64,000 nucleotides of DNA from Anodontia alba (lineage: Eukaryota > Mollusca > Bivalvia > Lucinida > Lucinidae), in NCBI GenBank assembly GCA_964016985.1, contig OZ024828.1, positions 32,007,129 to 32,071,128 on the forward strand, written 5' to 3'. The position numbers and the translations under genes are program-made. Shown here one piece after another: positions 40,001-52,000 of the stretch (positions are counted from its first letter, which is position 1; each line of letters opens with the position of its first letter). The notes beneath the pieces are model-generated. The model was not told the DNA's origin. It ran no database searches and saw nothing but the letters and a program-made list of their open reading frames with translations.

Positions 40001-43000
40001 TCAAGATGGCGACCATCGGGGACTTCTGATCGAACCGATTTTAGCTACTTTTGATTTACAAGTTGACACGATATTTCAAAAAAATGCTACAGCGCCTAAG
40101 GCACAGAATAAGGTTAGAATTATACGAAACAACATCACAGCAACCCCCTAACAAAAGCAGAACGCAGAAAACGAAGCAAGACTGCAAACGGATATACCGC
40201 CTTGGAACGGTTAACAGAAAATGATTTTGGCTAAAGCCTAGTTTAATGAGTGTTCAACCTTCGTCCTTAATTCTGATACAGCTCTAACTGCACACGATCC
40301 TAAACGTTTTCTAGACTTGTTTTGATTGATCTTAAACGTCTGTGATTGGGCTCATCTTGGCTTTAGTGGTAATTGTTTCAAACTTGGATTTCCAGTTTGT
40401 AGTCGAGCCCTCATCTTCGTGTCATCACAGTATTCAAACGTACATTTATGTCTATGCGGACCGACCATATATGTCAAGCTGCAAAACTGTATCAGAATTA
40501 AATGTGTACTTTAAACACCCAACCACTGCGTTGTTGACTGTTCGAATGCGGTATTTTGTTGCTTTGACTTCTCATTTCCGTAGCAGCGTTGGTTTTTGTG
40601 ATATTCGTTTATGCCAATTAACCCTTACTTTGTGCCTTGATACTCAGGAAAGGGCACAATCACTGAACACAGCCATGTTTTCCGTGATTGTCGCCTTTTC
40701 TGAGTATCAACATACATGTATTTATATTTGGGACTAAATTCACGGCAGCTTATTACAGTAAATTCTATACGGATTTCAAATTAGAAAAACTCTAGATTAA
40801 ATGATGGCCGAAGACGATCTCTAAAGAGCTCATATAAGAGAGCTTTAAAATATAAATAGTATTTTTCAAACAATTGTAACTAAAGTTCAATTAGGCAAAA
40901 TAGCAAAAAAGGTAAAACTGGGTGCAAGATTTAAAAGTAAAAAATATACAGAAGGGCTATTGATAAGACGTGTAGTAATAAACGTCCTTTTCCTGTCGTC
41001 ATGCAAATGTTTGGCAATACCAATTGCGATTTCATTTAGGCTAGATTAAAAAATAGCTGTTCTTTAAAAGCAATGACAAAAATTTTGATATCCACAACAA
41101 AAGTACTGTCTAATAGCCCAGACTTATACTACTAAGAACGATAAGTGCATCGCAAAACAAGGAGTTGCTGAATAATATTGCTACGAAAGCAAAATGCTTT
41201 GAGCCAACAAAATAATGACTATTGTAAGCAAGATATAATCACCGCAGCTCCCAACCATTGACATCAGAACGCCTTAATAGAAATAAACATGTGGATGTAA
41301 GTGTTAGTTTTAAAGGCTAAAATGGGTTTAAACTATATATTCATAACAAAATGAGAATGAGACAAACACGGATTTTAACAATATTCAAAGAACAAAAAAA
41401 AATAAAATGATTAAAATGTGATTCTTGTTCGAAATGGTGACGACACATTGTTCTTTTGTGGTGAGTTAACGTCGCCTATATTATTTGATATACACGGCGT
41501 CAACCAGTCTGCTTACAGATGCAAAAGGAGGGCTAAGTTGGGAACATAACACCCACTAATATACACACAGTAAACACACAAATAAGTTCAAGCACGGAGA
41601 TCAGCCTAGCCAGGGTAATGCCATTAAACAGCACCCTCTCAAAAACTTTTATTTTCTGGGTTTAACCGTGTTTAAAGGTGACGCATTCCCTCATTTCAGA
41701 TTCTTTTAAAATTATAGATATTTTCGTGACCAAAAAAAAGTTGAAAACCGCGTTTTAAAATTCCGTTTGATTTATGTTACGTGCATTCAAATTCGTAGTT
41801 ACTTGTGTTGCTAGTTACAGTTTAGTAAAAAGCTACCCACAAAGCACTATTCTTTGATGTCACTGGTTCTTTTTTTTTATTTTTACTTCGAAATTTGTTC
41901 TTATTTATACACATAATTTTATTCTATACTACTAATTTTGGTAAAAATAGTAACTAGTTTTACTAGTGAATAGTTATACTTTACATTTCAAGATAGCAGT
42001 TTCTTTTTTTCTAAATAACGGACAAACTGTTTTTATTGAATTTTAAAAATATGTTTTGAAATACTAAAAATGCAAGATACATGTTAGAAAAAAGCTTACC
42101 CAGAATAAATAAATTTCTTAAAAATTACATTCCTAAAGATTGTGACAAAGTGACGTTTCGATAAAATTATTTCAGAAAAATATAATTTGAATTAATTTTA
42201 TAATTCAGCTTAGACCTAATTTTGTAACGTAAAATTTAATTTAAAAATCAAACTGATTATGAAAATGTATGAAGATTGCAGCCTTTCATATAAATACGGA
42301 GGGGATCTGTTTTTGCGCCAAACGTACCTCAAATATTTTCATATTATTTTTAAAGCATTTGTAAATCGTTCATAAGAACCAGTGACGTCATTGTTTCTTC
42401 ATGAATATTAATGAGATGATATGAGCAAAAACTTACAATATCAACAACTGTTTAAGTATTTGGAATATTTCAATGGGGTTTTCACTACTGGACTCCCCAG
42501 CCACATGCTATTCTTTTAGCATGTATACAACTTAAGTGAAATTAGAGGATGCGTCTGATTTAAACAATTAAAGCATTACAATTACGTATTCTGTAAATTA
42601 ATAAAAAATTAAACACTTTTAATTCATCTACGTTGTCTTATGCTACTGAATTAGGATCAGACATATAAGAAAGACAGGAATTGTTTATGTTTACAACATA
42701 TATGTTAGTATACCTCTCAGACTATTCCCGCCAGTAGAGTGTGTCGATCGTTTCATCTCATCCGATTCTGGACTTTCCGCTTTCTGAGAAATATCTGGAG
42801 AATCTCCCCCACTTAAACCAGTTTCCTACAAAAGAGGTCATAATAGTTGACGTCAAATATAAACCGTGATTCTTCCAAATAATTTTGCATGCATTATAAA
42901 CTCTTTAAACGATAATATATCATTGATAAAAAGTTTAATACAATCATAAAGTTTTCACTCACAATGTTGTCTATTATCTTCTATATTCCAAGTGTGATTA

Positions 43001-46000
43001 TTTTAATTGACATAGTGACCAATGTAAATCACTATCACTGTTTTCGACACAAGTTTCATTATACAATCGAACTTCGATGGCTCGAACATCTTAGGGACCA
43101 CAGAAAATTGTTCGAGACATGGGTGGTTCGAGCCACTGAGGGTTAATTATGGTGCCAAGTCAGGAAGCAAATGCCGATAATCTAGGGATTTTTTTTTTCG
43201 ATTTTCTACACAATAAGTGTATGTTGAGTGTACTCATTAGAATCGATAAAATAAGAAAATTTCCCTAAATATTTGTTTTCTTGAGCTTCGGGAGAACTTC
43301 GTGGAGTCTCTAAAACGGGTTCGAATTAGCCATGGTAAACGAGCTATTCGACTGTAGTGTCTACTGTTTTTATATTAAGTGTTTTAACCCATATAATTTA
43401 GCCTTTTAACAACGGTTGGATAAAACAGCACATGAACGATTCCTCGTATTGTTCTCATTTGTACATAATGTAAGGTTTTATGTTGTAGAAGGTTTTTGTT
43501 CGGATCTCGGCCGTAACAAATGTTCAATATTTTTTGGTCATGTTAATTCCACACAACCTCTTTCGGTGCCTTGAGAACTCTTTGCCACTTTCTTTCATGG
43601 TAACTTCATTTCATTCAGAATATCTCCTGTAAGACGTTTAGCCTTTTTTCTGCGGAGAACAACATTATATGAAATGGCATATGTTTATATTTATATTCAT
43701 CGGGTCAAAGCTTAATAGACATGCGGACTGCTTTCAAATTCAGATGTTCTTTAATACGAGCGCTAAGCGAAATTTAGCCCAGTCTTTAGTGGCCGGTGTT
43801 TACTTAATTATCTTTCATTACATGAACAAGTTAAGGTGATCAACACCCCTATTTCCCATTATACTATATAGTGAAACATAGGATAGGCGGTGGTCTACAA
43901 TAATATTGCAACCTATCGCAGTTTGCTCAAATTATTTAAATGCAATCACCCGCATATTTATTATTGATTTTTATAGGTTCGTAAGGCCCATAAGTTAGAA
44001 TAACATATTTTTCCTTAACTTGTTAACTTGGGATGTTTTATAGCATAATATAAATAAAAACGCTGAATTAATCAGAGTCAAATAAAGTTCTCAAATTCAA
44101 AACGTGTCATAGTTAAAACAATAGACTGAAGGGCTAACAAACTATACGGAAGTTCACGTAATGACGACTTTCTTGTGACCTTGCTTCAGATCAAGTTGGG
44201 TCCTTTGATTTGCTTCATCTTAGTGTTTTTGATTATATACGTTTGCGCTGTGATGTTTTACAGATGAGGTAGAGGACCGCTATGCGGACTGAACATATAT
44301 TTGTAATTTAAAGCTGCATCGGAATTATGGGTGAGGCTTCGCGCAAGTTAATTGGTTTAATTATGAGTGAGGTTTCGCGCGATTTAATTGGTTTAATTAT
44401 GCGTAAGGCTTCGCGCGTATTTTGCGTAAGGCTTCGCGCGAGTTTCAGCCCCCGGTAGTTTTCCTCCTGACTGTTCCAAGGTGATTCCACTGTTGCAATT
44501 CTTTGTTGTTTGTGCTTCTGTGGTTTCACATAGGGCGCTTGTTTTGTCATTATTTGTTACTTATATCTCCTTCTTTTGGTGCCTTGGTAGGGCTGTACTT
44601 CATGGTAATGGCATGTCCCGATTACCTTCTCTTACTTCTCTTATATAGTTACTGTTCACGTAATAAAAACTAACTCTGTTGGAAAGACGTTTTTGCTTGT
44701 TTTTTTTTTTTTTTCCTAATTGCAATAATTTATTTGTTGGTGACAATTTCAAATCCGAAACCGTTGTCTGTTTATGTACTTTCTTCTCAAACGTTTACCT
44801 TAGAATGAATTTTAAAGCCGAGCACTTGTCTGACTAATGCAAATATTTCGATTGAGAACTGATTTTATTTTTCATTATTTATGATAAAAGATTCGTTACT
44901 GTTCTCCACTGAATCTTTAATACTGACGGGTTCACAAAAGCTGGGAATTGTCTGAGGTTTTGAACAAGTGGACCTCGTTGAAGACTTGCCTCCAATCTTC
45001 TTATATTATCGACCTTCACATATTTTCCAGACACTGTCACAATGGGAAAATGAATGAATTTATTTGTTTCAACAAATAAACATAATACAGTCGAACCTCA
45101 ATGGTTCGAACATCTTTGGAACCATGGAAATTCGTTCGAGACATGGGTAGTTTGAGCCAAGGAGGGTTAATCATGGCACCAGTTCAGGAGGCAAATAGCG
45201 ATAATTTAGGGAAATCTTTTCGATTTTCTACACATTGATTGTATGTTGAGTGTACTCGTTAGAATTGCCTTGATGAGGCGATTCTAATGAGTACACACAA
45301 CATACAATTTCACGATAAAATAAGAAAATTTCCTTAAATATTTGTTTTCTTGAGCTATCGGAAGAATTTCGTAGGGACTCAAAAACGAGTTCGAATTAGC
45401 CATGGTAAACGAGCCATTGGTGTTCGAGCCATCGAGGTTCGACTGTAAACGGTTTTGGCGCACAGGTAGTCAGAACAAATGGTTTAGCAATAAGCATGAC
45501 ACAAGTTTGAAAATTTAGTTCCTCTGATTGAAACGTAATGAAACAAACTCACTTTCTGAAAGATGTCGAAAGCAAAGTGTGATGTTTATTCCTATTCTAA
45601 AACTTTCGTCATGTAGTAATCTCACTTTTACCTATGCGAAAATTTGATCGACCATAATGATATGATAACAAACTACATTCGTATGTGCTAATATTTGCAC
45701 ATACGAATGTATGTGCTAATATTCGCATATTTTCCTATTTAGTGAGTCGGGGCTACACGCAGAGTACCCTGCAAAGTCTCTGTTCATACTGAGTCTTCGC
45801 TGGTGCACACGCAGTCTTGTAGGAACTACTGTGTCCTAGCTCTAGTAAGTGTTTATACTTTTAAAATTGGAATTAATTATTCCGTCAGATCGGTGACATA
45901 TAAAGATATTGATAAGGTATGTTATTCCGTGGGTATAGACATTTTTAAACACTACGTCACACCTTTTTAAACACTACGTCACACAATAAACATCATTCGA

Positions 46001-49000
46001 AACCTCTCGGTCTTTAACGCAGATCTACGTTCTAGCCTTGTTCCTATTGGATGGCAGAAAGTTGTTGTTTACGTTTACCGGACAGTATAATTGCCGATGA
46101 TTTTTTCAGAAAAATAAAGCAGTTTCCTTCGTTCAAAAGTTTCTTCTCAGAAGAGATTCTCATCGACTGATGATTTTAGTGTCATAACCAGAAATATTAA
46201 CGTATATTCTGACAATATAGTAGCTAAAACTAGGCATAAAAATGGTCACCATAAAGCAGTCTTACGGTTGCGAGCGTGCCTGCTGATATTGGAAAAATAT
46301 CATTGAAACAATTGTATTTGTCTTTGGAAAAGCAGTCAGATTGCTACTTAAAGCTGTATTTTAAACCATTAGATAAAATTTACGGTAAAATATTAACCAT
46401 AACCGATTTATTTTCCAATTAAAATTAGGCTTGAATCAATTGGTATCAGTGGAACCGGAAGTGTTTTTGCCATCCACAATTTTTGGTTACGTGGTATAAC
46501 ATTGTATTCACGTGGTCAGTAGCCCGGATGAAAACAATAACATTAAAAAGGTCTATAAAGACTTGCCCAGTGTGCCGTGTCTATATGCACTGCAAACAAT
46601 CCGTTTCGCATATACCCTCTGTTTTCAGTGGCATTTTTTTTTTTAAATATTATCTACTTATTTCAATAAGCTGTTTGCCTATAATTAAAGTGAGCCTTTC
46701 GCAAGACTGTACTTTTTAGTAAAATAAAATCATCACGAAAACATACCTATATAATTTTGACCCCCTTAAACCCCACTTTTATATAGTAAAACTGGGGTTT
46801 ACAGGGGTATACATTATTTTTCTTATTTCTGCTCAAAAACATAGATTGTGGGTACTCGTTAGAACCGCCTTGCCAAGGCGGTTCTAACGAGTACCCACAA
46901 TCTATGTTTTGAGCAGAATTATGAAAAATATCATAGTTTTTTATCTGAAATTTTTCAGTTTTTGGAGGTGAAATTTTCTATATATCTGAATAGGCGTGTT
47001 TTCGTAATGAGTAGCCTACAAAGGTATGTTTCTAAGTCCGAATCACTATCCCATCGGTTCGCTGAACATAATAGTGACCATGTAAATATAACTGGAATTT
47101 TAACCCACCTGTATGATTTCCAAACCAGGACCGGGCCCGAAACTAGCTGAAAGCTGATAATCTGGCAGTGAGGTTTGCCTCTGTAGAGGTTTGAAACGTG
47201 ACGGTAATGGTGGCATCAGGTGTGTACTGTCATCTTCTAAAGATGCTGAACGTGTAAGAGGACCTCTTGCGGCACTGATTTTCTAGATAAAAAAAAATAA
47301 ATAATAAACTCTGAGTATACATGATGCATTTCATCACGAAAACATACATATATAATTTTGACCCCCTTAAATCCCACTCAAATATGGTAAAACTGGGGTT
47401 TACAGGGTATACATTATTTTTTCTTATTTCTGCTCAAAAAAATAGATTGTGGATACTCGTTAAAACCGCCTTGGCAAGGCGGTTCTTACGAGTGCCCATA
47501 TTATATGATTTGAGCAAAAATATGAAAACTATCAAATTTTTTACCCGAAAACTTTCAGTTTTTAGTGGTGAAATTATCAATACATTTGAATAGGCGTTTT
47601 TTCGTAATGCACAGTGACTGAGTCGTAACGTGTCAAGAAAAGTGCCTCCGCGGGGACACATTCGAACAACAAAGATCCGGATCAGCAAGCACATTCACAT
47701 GCTTTGTTATAGCAATCATCGATTTATAATGAAGTTATCAATAATGCTGTAAGTGGTAAACAAATTCTGTGATATGACTGTGCAGCATCACGAAAACATG
47801 CCTATATAATTTTGACCCCCCTTAAACTCCACTTTTATATAGTAAAACTGGGGTTTACAGGGGTATACATTATTTTTCTTATTTCTGTTCAAAACCACAT
47901 ATTGTGGTACTCGTTAGAACCGCCTCACAGAGGCGGTTCTAACGAGTACCACAATCTATGTTTTGAGCAGAAATATGAAAAATATCAGAGCTTTTTATCT
48001 GAAAATTTTCAGTTTTTGGAGGTGAAATATTCTAATTATTTCAATAGGAATGTTTTCGTAATGGGCTGATCTGGGTCTTCGCTGCCCCAGAGCCTCAATT
48101 TTCCCCTCGACTTGGATCATGTTATAACATGGCAAGTAAATGTACTACAATTTGAAAGGGAAGGGAAGTGAACAATGAAAATGGACAATGAAAGGGAAGT
48201 ACTGAACAGTTCAATAGGTAAATAATTCATTTGGTATCTGATTCCGGCTGCGGACAGGGAAGCGACTCTTGCCTTTTCCGCCGTCAGTGTCAATATATAT
48301 AAAATGCAGAAAAAGGTTTATAAAATCACTTTTTCCCACATGCAGAACCAAGTATTTCGATTTGGTGAGATGCGTCATAACTACATAATTAGATTTACAA
48401 GTCTATCAAATACAATGTCTATTCTAATATAATAGATAGTATAACCTTGCATTCATTATTTTTTTCACGTTTCACTGTTCAAATAGACTCTACTTGGAAT
48501 GACCTTTGAGAGCAATAAACACATTCACGCAACCGAAAACAGCTTAAGTATCAATTTAAAGCTTAATGTAAATCGTCATGCATCAGCCTTTTTCACTGTG
48601 CATAACTCTTAATGTACATTGTAATCCATTGTCCTCATATTCCAATCTTTACAAACTGAAGGTGCTGCTGTACAGAGGATCACATTTAGCAAAGGTGGAA
48701 AGGCACAAACGAACACATTTTTGTATAGGTGGAGAGGCACAGAAGAACACATCTGCATAGGTTGAGAGGCACAGAACACATTTGCATCTTACGACATGAA
48801 AGTCGTAACAAAGGAATGAAGCATAGCTGAAAAAATGTACCGCCTGTCGTGGGCTTCGAACCCGGTCTGCCCGGATAAAAATCAAATGCTCTAACCACTG
48901 AGCCAAAAAGTCGACTCTGACGCAGTTATCAGAGACTGAATATAGACTTAGAAGCTATGCATAATCTGCCAAGGCTGATTATAGAAGGTAGGAGTGCTCG

Positions 49001-52000
49001 GTCGTAACATTCCCCACCCCCACACCCCCCCCCCGCCCCCTCTTCAAGGAAGTCATCATTTATGATGATGCGAAGCCATTTTCGGCGAAATAAAATCCAA
49101 TCCCGGACGAGCCCCCCATCTTACGACATGAAAGTCGTAACAAAGGAATGAAGCATAGCTGAAAACATTTCCCGCCTATAGTGGGATCCGAAACCGATCT
49201 GCCCGGATAAAAAAACAGTTGTCAGAGATTGAATATATACTTACAAGCTATGAGAAATCTGCCAAGGCAGATTATAGAAGGTAGGAGTGCTAGGTCGTAA
49301 CAATTTGCATAGGTGTAGAGGCAGAGAAGAACACACCTCCGATTGACGGGGAGTCACGGATAAATATGAATAGAATGCACTATGAGTACTTAGGATTGGA
49401 GAATATCCCGCGATTTCTAAACGATTTGAAACTACGAACCTATGTGTGCAGGTTAAACACATTGACTACATGTACTTTGTCCCCTATACTTTTTACTAAA
49501 ATGACAACATCTGTCTATTCGTTGTGAATCCTACCATATATATTTTACATGAAAGCCGTCCTACAAAATTACAAATTTATTAAAAGAAAACGACAAGAAA
49601 AGAATTTAAACCTGTGCTACACCTTCTGAAAATAGCACAATTCACAGAAAAACGGAACAACCTAAATTAATACACTGTAACCGAGAAACCTGAGGTCTGT
49701 GCACGCGTCTGTTAGAAGATGTGAGTTTAACCTTCAAGTGCTGTTAAAATTGTATGTGCGATCAAACATATTTTGTGATGTAAATAATGTGATGTATGTA
49801 ATCCACTGTAGCGGTTGCTGTGGTGAATACATTGGAGAGATCGGAGATTGACGAAAGCGCGTATTAGTACACAACCAACAAATACGAGACATTTCTATCA
49901 GGCTGTACAGTCGAACTTCAATGGCTCGAACATCTTTGGGGCCATAGAAAATTATTCGAGACATGGGTAGTTCGAGCCACTGAGGGTTAATCACGGTGCC
50001 AGGTCAGGAAGCAAATAGCGATAATTTAGGGATTTTTTTTTATTTCCTTCACAATAGTTATATGTTGAGTGTACTCATTAGAATCGCCTCGATGGGGCGA
50101 TTCTAATGATTAAAAACAACATACAATTTCATGATAAAATAAAATTTCCCTAAATATTTGTTTTCTTGAGCTAGCGGAAGAATTTCGTTGGGACTCAAAA
50201 ATAAGTTCGAATTAGCCATGGTAAGCGAGCCATCGGTGTTCGAGCAATTGAGGTTCGACCGTATATAGTTTATGCGGTATCCTTAAATTAATAATGGAAA
50301 TTTTGTTTTGTTTTATCAGGACTTTCCGACTTTATTCTTGTTTAGAATCGAGACGACATCAAGGTATACTGCAGTTACTAAGTGTCAAAATGTTGGTGAC
50401 GTAAAAGAAGACATAAAATCATATAAGTTTCTTATGGAAAGGGAACAGATGTTACTTTCAATATGAGATTGAAAATGCTTCTAGCGAGGACACAGATCAG
50501 CCTGCGTATAGTCCCATCAGAGTCTTCATTGGCTCTCTTGTGATTGCCAAGTATCCACAATGCCTTCAGGCGGACAGCGAGACTCTAATCAATTTTCGCG
50601 GATGCGCAGGTTTCCTGAGTTTTCGCTGTGAGCACATGCAGTCTTGTAGGAAATGCTGTGCACTGTTGTACAGTATATCTGCGTGATTGCAATCTATTTC
50701 GCTAGACATATTATTGGATAGTTTCAGTCTTATTTAACTGCAGCTTTGATGTATCATCGCAAAAACATGCCTATATAATTTTGATCCCCTTAACCGTCAC
50801 CTTTATATAGCAAAACCGGGTTTTACAGGGGTATACATTATTTGTCTTATTTCTGCTCAAAAACATTGATTGTGGGTACTCGTTAGAACCGCCTCAGCAA
50901 GGCGGTTCTAACGAGTACCCACAATCTATGTTTTGAGCACAAGTATGAAAAATATCAGAATTTTTATCTGAAATTTTTCATTTTTTGGAGGTAAAATTTT
51001 CAGTATATTTGAATAGGCATGTTTTCGTAATGAATTCCAAATTGTACCGCAGCTGATATATAATTTGCTTCAATCTGGAGCATTGTCGTTTATCGATCTA
51101 CTCAACTAATAAGAAATCGGTTTGATCTTTAATACCACAGAGGACTCAGTCACGCGATCCTATAGTGTATAACATCTACCTGGTAGTGCAGCTTATTGAC
51201 AAAAATGGACAGGCTGCAAAAGTTTAAAATAAATTGATTCCAAAATGAAGGACCCTTGAGCGCAATGAACATACTCGCACAGGAAAACAGCGTTGTCAAC
51301 TGTCTAATGTTAATTTACACATGTTAAATAGAACTATATGTTGGCCTGTCTAATTATTCTACCAACCAGCAAACATCTGTTTATAACGAAGCAACCATGC
51401 AAAGTGACACACGCACTGCTTTTCGTATTGCCCACATCACGAAAACATACCTATATAATTTTGATCCCTTAAACACCACTTTTATATAGTAAAACTAGGG
51501 TTTAAAGGGATATACATTATTTTTCTTATATCTGTTCAAAAACACAGATTGTGGGTACTCGTTAGAACCGCCTCGGCGAAGCGGTTCTAGCGAGTACTCA
51601 CAATCTGTGTTTTTGGACAGAAATATAAAAAAATATCAGAATTTATATCTGAAAACTTTCAATTTATGGTGGTGAAATTATCAATATATTTAAATAGGCG
51701 TGTGTTCGTAATGAATTCAAGCGACAATTAAGCCGGGCATAACATTTCCTACACGACAGCGTGCGCGCCAAGCGAATGCCCCAGGGATCTTTGCTGTCCG
51801 CCTGAAGACGTTTTTGATCCTTGGCTAACCACAGTGTCATGTAAAGGCTTTGATCAGAACATTACGAAAACACGCCTATTTAAATATATAGAAGATTTCA
51901 CCTCCAAAATTTGAAAATTTTCAGATAAAAGACTCTGATATTTTTCATATTTCTGCTCAAAACATAGATTGTGGGAACTCGTTAGAACCGTGAGAGATGG

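Larger units (their letters stand above)
32089..42713. other. Intron 4 (10.6 kb): two satellite arrays, otherwise gene-free
   Basis: Blocks 32100-33700, 35540-35940, 36050-36800, 36910-38440, 38970-39000, 40310-40630 and 40720-42713 contain no feature that I can support on either strand. Confidence 0.6.
42826..47108. other. Intron 3: MITEs and small repeats; rest unremarkable
   Basis: 43360-44320, 44460-45080 and 45840-46725 show no supportable gene. At 45940-45985 the block TTTTTAAACACTACGTCACA is directly repeated. Confidence 0.6.

Noticed and set aside
40637..40710. Identity as miR-219
   Set aside because: Only the first eight nucleotides of one arm agree, and on the opposite arm; the remainder differs.
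48838..48906. Functional tRNA gene on the minus strand
   Set aside because: A and B boxes are perfect but the anticodon and acceptor stems do not pair.
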